Part shown: piece by piece, positions 35,759 to 44,641 of the stretch
Layout of the letters: the number at the start of each line of letters is the position of its first letter
Position numbering within the stretch: position 1 is the stretch's first letter
NCBI RefSeq assembly: GCF_900188245.1
Contig: NZ_FZOK01000001.1
Span: 124,001-188,000 of the forward strand
Origin: Belliella buryatensis
Lineage (GTDB): Bacteria; Bacteroidota; Bacteroidia; Cytophagales; Cyclobacteriaceae
Direction: 5' to 3'
Length of the DNA: 64,000 nucleotides
Program-made: the position numbers and the translations under genes
Notes under the pieces: generated by a model
Seen by the model: only the letters and a program-made list of their open reading frames with translations
Databases searched by the model: none
What the model was told of the DNA's origin: nothing

Positions 35759-38700
35759 TTAATTATACCTAATACTCACTTCGATTCTTTCTATATCGTG
35801 TGACCTTGAGAAGATCATTTCAGACAATTTCTGAGATAGTACATGACCTTGAATTGATTCATTTTCATCTGAGTCACTGTATATCACATCAATTTTAACA
35901 TTAGAGTCCTTTTTATAAATAATTGGGACTTGACAATAAGTAAATGCCAAGGCTTCTTTTTCAACTCCAATTTTGCTTTGTTTACCTTGTAAATTCACAT
36001 ATTCAAAATCCTGATTTTCGGTTAGCCACTCATTCGCAGATAAAAATGTTGGGTTGAAAGTAATACAACCATCAATTACCTGAACCCCTAATTCGAACCA
36101 TCTGTTGAGGATATCTTCCTTGACTTGTCCAGTCATACCCGGCTGCTGTGCACCACGATGTGATGGGGTATGGCTATATGGGTCTGTTGGAATAGCGCCA
36201 TAGACTTCAGGACTCTTATTAATACCTATTCCAGCACGAATTTCATAATAATGATCGATCAATCTACCCCGTACTTTTTCATCAATCTCTTGATTTTCTG
36301 AAAGCAATTCTCCAACTGCATATAATAACTTCGAAACCATGTGCCAATAAATACTTCCTAAACCTTCAAAGGCAAAGAAAGTTCCTGACCTACCTGTGAA
36401 TGATTTGTGGTTGAAAACTTGCTCGTATAGTGCTTCAAGCCTATCCAAATCATCAGTTTCTTTAAACTCCTCTAAAGAATTCTTGAGAGCTTTTGCATTG
36501 TTGAACTCACTATTGAAATACAGTTGACCTTGGTCATCCTGATGAATGATACGATGGTCCCCTACCTTGATCATTTCCTTCAACAAAGGAATTTCATCTA
36601 GTGCTGATTGAGGAATTTTACTTTTATTCAAGAAGCCTTTTAATTCTCGATTTGGGTAAAGCAAGTAGCTGTATTGATCAGCTCTATATAACTTGCTGCT
36701 TTTCATCTGATCTAGCACTGCTAAACACTCCTCAGGCTTCAAATAACCTGATGTCAAGACAGCTACTTGACCTTCCAGCATTTCATAAAGGTGATCTATT
36801 GTGATCTCCTTTTCTTCTATATTAATTATATTATAGGCATGATATAGTCCATCACTTCTTTTGTTGTTTTGAATAGATTTCTCAAGGTACTGCTTAGTCA
36901 AGGTCAATAAATCCAAGAACTGGGAGATTTCAATAGAAGTCTTTTCTCCAGCGAATCCAGCATAAGCTTTGTTTCTGTAGGCTTCAGATAATAGCCCCAA
37001 CTTTTGCACAAATTCGAATCTAGCTGTATTTGAGAAACCTTGATCCAAATGCGTTTTATTCTTAATCAAAGCATCTAATAAGGATTGCATCCAATCTGAA
37101 ACTTCTTTGTGTAATTTGATGGCTTCAGATAACTCATCTTTCAACCAATTCTCTAAAAAATCTGTGAATCGGTACATATAATAGAGTGTAACCATCGAAG
37201 TACCATTGCCTACCAAAGCATTATTGGCGTCATTCCACTCTGGTCTTTGTGTATTCATCCAGATTCCTGCATCAGGAATAAAATTCCCCAATTTAGTCAA
37301 CCAAGGAATTATCAACTTTTCTAAAAAATTACTCTTGAGAATTTGCTGATCATTCTTAAATGTAAGTTTTCCATCTGCCCCTAATACATGAACTCTGGAT
37401 TGAATTTGCTTCTCTAGCTGCTCTTCAAAATCAACCGTGTCTTGAGGGTCTCTTACTATTGCCTCAAAAGATCTTATCCGATAAGGGACATTAGCAAATA
37501 CAAACCAGTCTTGATTTGCCAAATTTCTGAGAGAAATAGCTTGATGCTTCTTACCCAATTCCAGAAGCTTGAGTAGGTAAATCAACTGATGATCTCCCCA
37601 ATAACCTATATAAGACCAAGGGTCTTCTGGCTCTATAACTTCCCAATCTACCCCATTTCGGGAAATTCTATAAGGATTATAACCATCAATAGTAGAAGCA
37701 TTGAGAAATTTGAACACCATCCCCTCCACAAATTTAGGATAAGAAACAGCCAAGGCCTCCCAGTTTTGAAAAATATCTCTCCAATTACCAGCATAAGCCC
37801 TTCTCTTGCTCCCATCAGGATTCTTTAGATCAATAGAAAATTTATTCCACGGCCTACTTGGGTCACCATGCCTTCGGCTAAAGCTCAGCGGTAAGTACTC
37901 TTTGCAAATACGAATAAGATCGCTATAACCCTCCTTCAAAGCTTTTTGATTCAAAGATTGGTAGGATTCATATGCTGTTATTCCTTCGAAAAAATCCTGG
38001 AATTGATCAAATACGTCATGGTTGATCGTCTTTACATATTCCAAGAAATCCTTTCTGTCAATTTGATAATCTTCTTCAAAAATCCCTCCACGCATAAGAT
38101 TAAAAAGCACATTGGAATAATGCCTATTGATACCAGCTTGATCCGCCGTCAATTGAAGACCATCTGCTTTACCTACTAAACTTTTTAAAATATTAGTTCC
38201 TTGCTTCAAATCAGCTTTCAAGTCTGATAAAACACTTTTTTTATTTTTATCAAGTTGAGAAATTAGATTATTGATTTGAGCTGGAGTTTGATGAATATCC
38301 ATGCAAATACTCCATTCAATTTGCTGTTCGCCATGTAGGTTTTGATCAAAATTGATCAAATAGGATGCAGGAGCCCCTTTGACATCACTTTCAGTCCTCA
38401 ATTCTCCACCTTTACAAAAATTTGCTAGCTGCGAGGAAGATAACAAAACATGTTTTACTTCCACACCACTATGCCAAGCAAGAGTTGCTTTCAATGCTTC
38501 ACTGGGTTCAGCTCGATCTACGATTTGAGAACTGAGCGCAAAAACACCCAAGCCTGTTTTTATGTCAAGTTCACTTCTCTTGTAAGCATTGACCAAGTTA
38601 CTTCGTTGCAATTGAAGTTGCGAAGAAACACCAAAAGGCATCAAGTCTAGCACTCCATCTAAAACTTCTACATTAGCTTGATGCTCAGACAAATTGCATA

Positions 38701-39193
38701 AGCTACTCTTTTTGACAAAGCCATATTTTGAAGAAAACTGCCAAGAATAGCTAAAGATCAAACCTAAGTCATGGTTGATTTCTTCAAAGATCAATTCATT
38801 GCCCCATTGACTTTTATATAGATTCCTTTCTATCTCGTAGATCCCTTTATAGGTTTCAGAAAATGGTTTCCAAAGCTTTCTCCCATTATCGGTATGAATT
38901 CTTATTGTTGTGCTAGAGCCAACTTTCTCAACCGAAGATAGAATCTTATCGTCAGTGTAATACGGGAAAAGTAATTGCTCTTCATTTTTTTTACCAGCAG
39001 TCAAAGCACCATTAGATCCAATGAACATCCAATGTTCATCATGACTCACGATAGACATGAAAAAAGGGGGCATCTGATCCACATGACTGACTTTATAAAA
39101 AAGACTCTCTCCTTTCTTCACAAACGAACCCGAAACTTCTTCACTTTGGAAATGTAGCTGTTGATTTGCAATTTTTAAATAATCCTGATTCAT
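35759..39193 (-). CDS. Large cytoplasmic glycoside phosphorylase, probable GH149-type beta-1,3-glucan phosphorylase
   Basis: 1144 residues, no signal peptide. The layout is that of GH94-like phosphorylases: N-terminal beta-sandwich (about 1-330), helical (alpha/alpha)6 barrel in the middle, C-terminal beta cap. 'RPEWNDANNALVGNG' parallels the DWND motif with the catalytic acid of GH94. 'HRGAQQPGMTGQVKEDIL' is the late phosphate/aglycone region, and 'VQVIDGCITFNPTFL' the closing strand. The length (about 1100) and the operon with GH16 and a sugar porter suggest GH149. It would release glucose-1-phosphate from beta-1,3-gluco-oligosaccharides. GH94 or another related family remains possible. Confidence 0.65.
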   Translation of the reverse strand: MNQDYLKIANQQLHFQSEEVSGSFVKKGESLFYKVSHVDQMPPFFMSIVSHDEHWMFIGSNGALTAGKKNEEQLLFPYYTDDKILSSVEKVGSSTTIRIHTDNGRKLWKPFSETYKGIYEIERNLYKSQWGNELIFEEINHDLGLIFSYSWQFSSKYGFVKKSSLCNLSEHQANVEVLDGVLDLMPFGVSSQLQLQRSNLVNAYKRSELDIKTGLGVFALSSQIVDRAEPSEALKATLAWHSGVEVKHVLLSSSQLANFCKGGELRTESDVKGAPASYLINFDQNLHGEQQIEWSICMDIHQTPAQINNLISQLDKNKKSVLSDLKADLKQGTNILKSLVGKADGLQLTADQAGINRHYSNVLFNLMRGGIFEEDYQIDRKDFLEYVKTINHDVFDQFQDFFEGITAYESYQSLNQKALKEGYSDLIRICKEYLPLSFSRRHGDPSRPWNKFSIDLKNPDGSKRRAYAGNWRDIFQNWEALAVSYPKFVEGMVFKFLNASTIDGYNPYRISRNGVDWEVIEPEDPWSYIGYWGDHQLIYLLKLLELGKKHQAISLRNLANQDWFVFANVPYRIRSFEAIVRDPQDTVDFEEQLEKQIQSRVHVLGADGKLTFKNDQQILKSNFLEKLIIPWLTKLGNFIPDAGIWMNTQRPEWNDANNALVGNGTSMVTLYYMYRFTDFLENWLKDELSEAIKLHKEVSDWMQSLLDALIKNKTHLDQGFSNTARFEFVQKLGLLSEAYRNKAYAGFAGEKTSIEISQFLDLLTLTKQYLEKSIQNNKRSDGLYHAYNIINIEEKEITIDHLYEMLEGQVAVLTSGYLKPEECLAVLDQMKSSKLYRADQYSYLLYPNRELKGFLNKSKIPQSALDEIPLLKEMIKVGDHRIIHQDDQGQLYFNSEFNNAKALKNSLEEFKETDDLDRLEALYEQVFNHKSFTGRSGTFFAFEGLGSIYWHMVSKLLYAVGELLSENQEIDEKVRGRLIDHYYEIRAGIGINKSPEVYGAIPTDPYSHTPSHRGAQQPGMTGQVKEDILNRWFELGVQVIDGCITFNPTFLSANEWLTENQDFEYVNLQGKQSKIGVEKEALAFTYCQVPIIYKKDSNVKIDVIYSDSDENESIQGHVLSQKLSEMIFSRSHDIERIEVSIRYN

Positions 39194-39196
39194 CTT

Positions 39197-40495
39197 CTAT
39201 CGCTTTTCGTAGACTCTTACATAGTCTAAAATAAATTCTTGGGTAGTCATGTCTGGATCCAAACCTTGAGATCCACCCCATCCACCACCAATGGCTAGGT
39301 TCAATATGATGTTTTGAGGAATATGGAATGGCCATTCCTTTTCATTAGCTATTTTATCATAAGTATAATACACCTCATCATTGACCAGCATTTTGATCTC
39401 AGTAGGAGTCCACTCCACAGCATAAGTATGAAATTCGCCAGCCATGTTAGGAATAGCTTTCTGACTTGAAATCTGATTATTAATTTTGAAATAATAAGCC
39501 GGTGTGTGCACTGTCGCGTGAGCTATGCCATCGCCAGTTTCATTATCTACTTCATAGCCTACACTTTCCAAAATGTCAATTTCTCCGCAATAGGGCCAGT
39601 CTTTTTCATCAACATATGTATTACCTAGTGTCCATCCAGCAGCCCAGTTACCTTTGAGTCTTGGAACTTTTGCCCTAAACTCTATCTTCCCATAAAGAAA
39701 TGCTACTTTTCCACGTGTTGTCAATCTCGCTGAAGTCCACTCCTGTCCAAAATCATTCTTTCTTGCCTCAAGAATCAAATTACCATTTTCAATTCTAGCA
39801 TTTTCAGGACGATTGACAGTATAGTATTGTAATTCATTGTTACCCCATCCCCAATCACCCAAATCATAAGTCCATTTGCTTTCATCCACTTGATCTCCAT
39901 CAAATTCATCCGACCAAACCAACTCCCACTGCTCTCCATCCATGGTCTGCTCTAATACCTTCTCAGAAACCTGATGTGATGCCATCAGCGTGAAAACCAC
40001 TTTCTCAATGCTCACTTCACCTTCCAAAACATGAAACTTCATAGGATGATTTCCTTGATTGAAAGGGCTACCATCAACTCCCAAAGATTGAGCTTCAGTA
40101 GAAACCGGAACTTCAATTTTCCCAGTCACATCATAAGTCCTATCATCAGGATTATCATAATAATCTTCAATCCAAACCTTGGCAGGTATATCACCCATAT
40201 TTTTCACTACAACTGATACATTATATCTACCAGCTTCTTCAAAATCAGCATAAAAGGCCATCCAGCTCTCTGCCATTAAATCAATCGCAGATCCTGAGGC
40301 AGCTTTCTCCTTGATATCTGCTGAGGAAGCTTCATGGAGACTACTGGCAAGTATTTCTAATGTGTACGCGAGGGTATTCTCTTGCTCTGAAAGATTATTC
40401 TTTTCTTGATTTCCTGAACATGCTGTAAAGAATAAAGAAATAGCCACAACCATATAAATCCAGATATTGGCAAAATTCATTATTTTAGTTTTCAT
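39197..40495 (-). CDS. GH16 family endoglucanase lipoprotein (laminarinase-like)
   Basis: 432 residues. Lipoprotein signal ending FFTACSG (Cys27). Residues about 70-190 form a beta-sandwich that looks like a carbohydrate-binding module (CBM6/35-like; 'AGRYNVSVVVKNMGDIPAKVWIE'). The GH16 domain (about 193-430) opens 'WELVWSDEFDGD' and carries the catalytic pair in EIDILE, followed by 'HTYAVEWTPTEIKMLVND'. Most GH16 enzymes with this motif cut beta-1,3 or mixed-linked glucan. It starts 31 nt after the MFS gene and ends 3 nt before the phosphorylase gene. Confidence 0.88.
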   Translation of the reverse strand: MKTKIMNFANIWIYMVVAISLFFTACSGNQEKNNLSEQENTLAYTLEILASSLHEASSADIKEKAASGSAIDLMAESWMAFYADFEEAGRYNVSVVVKNMGDIPAKVWIEDYYDNPDDRTYDVTGKIEVPVSTEAQSLGVDGSPFNQGNHPMKFHVLEGEVSIEKVVFTLMASHQVSEKVLEQTMDGEQWELVWSDEFDGDQVDESKWTYDLGDWGWGNNELQYYTVNRPENARIENGNLILEARKNDFGQEWTSARLTTRGKVAFLYGKIEFRAKVPRLKGNWAAGWTLGNTYVDEKDWPYCGEIDILESVGYEVDNETGDGIAHATVHTPAYYFKINNQISSQKAIPNMAGEFHTYAVEWTPTEIKMLVNDEVYYTYDKIANEKEWPFHIPQNIILNLAIGGGWGGSQGLDPDMTTQEFILDYVRVYEKR

Positions 40496-40526
40496 CGACT
40501 TCCAGTTTTTAATTGTATAATTTATA

Positions 40527-42089
40527 TCACTTCTTTATAAGAATTGCTTCTAACTCCTCAAGTGACTTATTTTTAGTTTCAGGCACAACCACAATTACAA
40601 ACACTACCCCTATGGCAGCAAATAATCCATAAATAAGAAATGTAGTGCTACTTCCGAATGTATCCAATTGCCAAGGAAAAAACTGCTGAACCAAGTAACT
40701 CACCAAAGAATTAATAAAACCAACAAATGATATAGCAGCACCTTTGATATTGATCGGAAATAACTCCGAAAATAAAACCCACATGACAGGTCCTATGGAT
40801 ATAGCAAATGAGGCTACAAAACCTAAGATACCAATCAAAATAATGGTTGGATTCATGGAGATGGAGGCTGTAATAGCCTGAGATTCAAAAGTCAACGCAT
40901 CGACTTCTCCCAATGAGGCTCTCAAAGCTTGCTTGAAGCTAACATCGGTATCGAATACTACGTCAACCATGTTCTCTAATCGATTGGTATCTACCTGCTC
41001 AGGAAGTGCTTTTATACTCTCCTCGGTTAACTGATAAGTAGCAGAACCAAATCCATAAGCAAGTAAACTCATGCACAAAGCTATTCCAATTAATCCACCA
41101 ACCAAAAGTGGCTTCCTTCCCAATTTATCAATAAATAAAATTGCCAAAACAGTAAACACAAGATTTGTCAAACCGACCAAAATTGCCTGAATAAAAGAAG
41201 CATCGGTCCCAATTCCTGATTGCTCGAATATCATTGGTGCATAAAAAAATACAGAATTAATTCCCGTGATTTGTTGTAAAATAGCTACCACCACACCTAT
41301 TAATAAAACCCATCTATAGGCTGGTTTAAAAAATTCGGTCAATTTTACTTTTTCTTTGTCTTTTTCTTCTTCAATGCTATGTGCAGCATCATTGATTTGC
41401 TTCTGCGCATCTTCAACATTTGTAAATTGCTTCATGATAAAAAGCGCTTGATCTGTCTGTCCTTTCATTACCAACCAGCGTGGACTTTTAGGAACAAAAT
41501 ACAAACCAACAAAATAAAGCATCGCAGGCAAAAATTCTATGCCTAGCATCCATCTCCAATTCCACTTATCAAAACCCAAAGACAAAGCCCAATCAGCTCC
41601 TGAACCTGCAAATTTTAAGATCAAATAATTTGAAAAGAAAGCAGCAGAGATACCAATTACGATGTTAAGTTGATTGAACGACACTAGTCTGCCACGCATG
41701 TTGGCAGGAGCTATCTCAGCAATGTACATCGGCGCCAATATCAAAGAAGCCCCTACTCCAAATCCACCAAGCATCCGCGCTATAACCAATAATAAAAAAG
41801 TAGGTGCAAGAGCAGAACCTATCGCACTGACTGCAAATAAAATCGCAGACCACTGTAATACCTTTCTCCTGCCGAACTTATCACTTAAAGGTCCTGCCAC
41901 CATCATTGCTAGTGTAGCAGTCAGGGTCAGAGAAGCTACAGACCAGCCTAGTTGAAGTTTGGTTAAATTGAATTCTGGCTCTATAAACTTGACAACTCCT
42001 GAAATCACGGAAGCATCAAAGCCCATCAAAAAACCGCCAAGTGCTACTATCAGTGCAATCTTGACGGTGTAAGTTTGTGTTTTGGTCAT
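40527..42089 (-). CDS. Sugar porter family MFS transporter
   Basis: 520 residues with 12 predicted membrane helices and the sugar porter signatures: 'SDKFGRRKVLQ' after TM2, 'PKSPRWLVMKG' after TM6, 'QQITGINSVFFYAP' in TM7, 'DKLGRRKPLL'-like loop (IDKLGRKPLL) and 'PETKNKSLEELE' at the C-terminus. A periplasmic loop of about 60 residues between TM9 and TM10 is longer than usual. It heads the operon with GH16 and the phosphorylase and probably imports glucose or short gluco-oligosaccharides. Confidence 0.9.
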   Translation of the reverse strand: MTKTQTYTVKIALIVALGGFLMGFDASVISGVVKFIEPEFNLTKLQLGWSVASLTLTATLAMMVAGPLSDKFGRRKVLQWSAILFAVSAIGSALAPTFLLLVIARMLGGFGVGASLILAPMYIAEIAPANMRGRLVSFNQLNIVIGISAAFFSNYLILKFAGSGADWALSLGFDKWNWRWMLGIEFLPAMLYFVGLYFVPKSPRWLVMKGQTDQALFIMKQFTNVEDAQKQINDAAHSIEEEKDKEKVKLTEFFKPAYRWVLLIGVVVAILQQITGINSVFFYAPMIFEQSGIGTDASFIQAILVGLTNLVFTVLAILFIDKLGRKPLLVGGLIGIALCMSLLAYGFGSATYQLTEESIKALPEQVDTNRLENMVDVVFDTDVSFKQALRASLGEVDALTFESQAITASISMNPTIILIGILGFVASFAISIGPVMWVLFSELFPINIKGAAISFVGFINSLVSYLVQQFFPWQLDTFGSSTTFLIYGLFAAIGVVFVIVVVPETKNKSLEELEAILIKK

Positions 42090-42239
42090 TTGTATTCTGG
42101 GTTAAAGTCAATTGAAGGAGCTAATTTCATTTTAAGAAATTAGCATAACCAAAACAAATCATTACTTATCGCTAAGGCTAAAAAATGACTACATCAAAAA
42201 TACATCAATGATCAAATTAAATTTCACCAATGATTTCAA

Positions 42240-43544
42240 TTAGACTTCTTTGAGTCTGAAAGTCAAGAATAAAGCAATCATCAATAAGCCAACAAAGACA
42301 AACAACATCACCTGCACCCCAAAAAAGGAAGACAGACTCCCTAACCCAGCAGCAACTAATGTAAAAACCCCGATCATTGTATTTGAAAGTGAGACAAAAA
42401 GGGGCCTTTCTTTTTCAGGAGCAAAATCTACCAGGTACGTTTTCCTGCTCAATCTGGCACCCCCATGCGCCATGACCTGTATCAGGAAAAGTGCTGCAAA
42501 AACATAAATATTCTGCAAGCTATCAGGCCAAAATGGAAAGAGTGCCATTAATGAAATATTCACCATCCCAAGAATAGAAACCCAAACCATCAGCTTGCGG
42601 CTGGATTGATCAGCAAATCTCCCCCAAAAAGGACTGCTCACAATATTGGCAATGCCTGCTGCAATCACCATAATACCTAAATTATTCACTTCGCTACCCA
42701 ATTCCTCTTTTCCCAAAACTACGAAGAAAGGCTGTGCTAATGGGATTGCCATCAAAAGCCCTCGGGTAAAAATAAAGCGTCTCAGATTGCTATCTTCTTT
42801 CCAGAAATTCCATGCATTTGTAATTTCATTTACTGGTGATCTACCTCCTTCTGTGGCTCCTCTTTCTTCAGCAATCAAGGAAAATAAAAAAGCGGACATC
42901 AACCATAAAATTGCACCGGACATCACCACCCAAAACAGCATTTCTTTATCTTGCTCTCCTTCTAAGTCTCGAAGGATAAATACCCCTGCAAATAAGGTCA
43001 ATATTCCTCCGATTGTGGAACGCATGGCCAGCAACTGCCCTCTCTTCCCTTTGGGGACAGTTTTGCCAATAACATCCTTGAAGCTAATGCTTGCGATTCC
43101 ACTTGCCAAACTAAAAATCAGCAATAAACCTAAAATCAAAATCCCAGCAGTATTACCTTCTGTAGCCAAAACCACAAAGGCCATGGCAAATAAAGCCACT
43201 GCCTGAATCACGGCAGGTACTACCCAAAACCATTTCCTGATGGCATACGCTCGGATTTTGGCAGAGACAAAAAGCTGAGGTAAAAGAGAGCCAGCATCCT
43301 TAATGGGAACTAATGCGCCAGTGAATAGATTCGGAACACCTAAAGCAGAGAGTATCCAAGGCAAAGTGGTCCCAGGACTAACCAACTGCTCTGCTAATTT
43401 GGATAAAGAGCCGCTGAATACATTTTTGAAAAAGTTTCCCGGAGTTTCCTTACAGGCCCTTTCAGAAATAGCCTCACAGGCCCTCTCCTCACCTTCGTCG
43501 GTAATGAGTTCGTATGCTTTGGAAACAACTGTTTGTTCAGACAT
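42240..43544 (-). CDS. MFS transporter with cytoplasmic N-terminal extension
   Basis: 434 residues from the ATG at 43544 (a TTG two codons upstream is less likely). About 12 hydrophobic segments. The first 60 residues are polar and include an 8-residue direct repeat ERACEAIS-ERACKETP with two cysteines. Charged loops ('KTVPKGKRGQLLAMR', 'GRFADQSSRKLMVW') fit a major facilitator protein, but no substrate signature is recognised. Upstream and downstream neighbours are unrelated in orientation or spacing, so it is probably a single-gene unit. Confidence 0.75.
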   Translation of the reverse strand: MSEQTVVSKAYELITDEGEERACEAISERACKETPGNFFKNVFSGSLSKLAEQLVSPGTTLPWILSALGVPNLFTGALVPIKDAGSLLPQLFVSAKIRAYAIRKWFWVVPAVIQAVALFAMAFVVLATEGNTAGILILGLLLIFSLASGIASISFKDVIGKTVPKGKRGQLLAMRSTIGGILTLFAGVFILRDLEGEQDKEMLFWVVMSGAILWLMSAFLFSLIAEERGATEGGRSPVNEITNAWNFWKEDSNLRRFIFTRGLLMAIPLAQPFFVVLGKEELGSEVNNLGIMVIAAGIANIVSSPFWGRFADQSSRKLMVWVSILGMVNISLMALFPFWPDSLQNIYVFAALFLIQVMAHGGARLSRKTYLVDFAPEKERPLFVSLSNTMIGVFTLVAAGLGSLSSFFGVQVMLFVFVGLLMIALFLTFRLKEV

Positions 43545-43622
43545 GGTCAAAAATAAGAAAACCTAACCCTAAATCTAAGAATGAATAGGGATAGGTTTAT
43601 TTGGAGTTGAGTTTTATATAGT

Positions 43623-44426
43623 TTAAGCCAGTATTCCTTCAATCAATTTATGTTCTTTTTGACTAGCATTTGAAAATAATAAGTAGATCAACATCAAATC
43701 GAATATCGTTACAAACACTAATCCTGCAATTGCAAAGAAAAAGGTCACAAAAAATAATGCTGCTAGAAGCCCAACAATACCAGATGCTAGGAAAAGATTT
43801 CCCATTTGTTGTCTTTGATGTATCAACCCAATTGAAAGCGGAATTAAAGAAAGACCAAAAAAGAATAATTTAACAAATCCAATTAATTTATAATCAGTAA
43901 GTGTTTGACCTAGTAAACTAATATCTAGAGAAATAAGACTTATACTTACAATGATCAAAAAAACAGAACCCCACCGAATCCATCCAGAATCAAGTGCTTC
44001 TCCAAGCTTAAACCAACCTGAGAAAAAGAGGGAAAAAGTCACTCCTACAGCAATTTTCAAAGGAATATAATAAGAAGGAATCTCTAAAGCAGATCCGAAA
44101 AACAAAATCCCATCCCAATAAAATTCCAAAAAAGAAATCAGAAAATAAATGCAACCTGATATAGCACCAATCAAGAATATTTTCTTTCTCTGAGAAGAGA
44201 ATTGAAAACTTTCATTTCTATGCGAAATAGAAAATGAATTCTCATTTTCAACACCTAATGCTTCTAAAATAGCTTTGACAGTGTAAGACCTAGGTGTGAC
44301 TTCCCCTGCTTCAATGCGCTGTATGGTGCGTACGTTGATATTACATTTTTCCACTAATTCCTCTTGGGTCATTCCTTTGGCCTTTCTCCATTCTTGGATC
44401 TTTTGACCTAGCTGTGGTTGATTCAT
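43623..44426 (-). CDS. XRE-family regulator fused to a membrane domain
   Basis: 267 residues from the ATG at 44426, giving the opening MNQPQLGQKIQEWRKAKGMTQ that I recall for related proteins; an ATG at 44450 would add 8 residues. The HTH (about 5-60, 'QEELVEKCNINVRTIQRIEAGEVTPRS') is followed by five or six hydrophobic segments (about 90-255). This is a one-component membrane regulator: DNA binding at one end and a sensing membrane domain at the other. A palindrome just upstream suggests autoregulation. Confidence 0.82.
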   Translation of the reverse strand: MNQPQLGQKIQEWRKAKGMTQEELVEKCNINVRTIQRIEAGEVTPRSYTVKAILEALGVENENSFSISHRNESFQFSSQRKKIFLIGAISGCIYFLISFLEFYWDGILFFGSALEIPSYYIPLKIAVGVTFSLFFSGWFKLGEALDSGWIRWGSVFLIIVSISLISLDISLLGQTLTDYKLIGFVKLFFFGLSLIPLSIGLIHQRQQMGNLFLASGIVGLLAALFFVTFFFAIAGLVFVTIFDLMLIYLLFSNASQKEHKLIEGILA

Positions 44427-44456
44427 ATTTATAAAGTTTTGTTTGACCATGGCAAG

Positions 44457-44474
44457 TTGTGAGGATTCTCACAA
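44457..44474. promoter_or_regulatory. Palindromic operator candidate of the XRE membrane regulator
   Basis: TTGTGAGGATTCTCACAA: perfect 7-bp arms with a 4-nt spacer, 30 nt upstream of the chosen ATG (44426). The position fits autoregulation. Confidence 0.5.
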
Positions 44475-44532
44475 ATATAGCCCGAAAAATAAGAGGATTT
44501 CACCCGACATTTGGACGGCATTTCTTAAAAGA

Positions 44533-44553
44533 CTCAAGATACAAGAGTCAAGA
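44533..44553. repeat. Three heptamer repeats
   Basis: CTCAAGA, TACAAGA, GTCAAGA in tandem (xxCAAGA). Similar heptamer tracts occur in intergenic DNA of other Bacteroidota as far as I recall. Confidence 0.5.
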
Positions 44554-44641
44554 GGCATAAATTCAACTACAGGGAGTGAGGTACGAAGTTAAACAAGTCA
44601 AAAATTTGAAGATAATTAGCTCATTGCTCTTGATTATGAAC

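Noticed and set aside
42646-43206. 186-codon plus-strand ORF
   Set aside because: Lies entirely opposite a well-supported MFS gene; composition is that of an antisense shadow.
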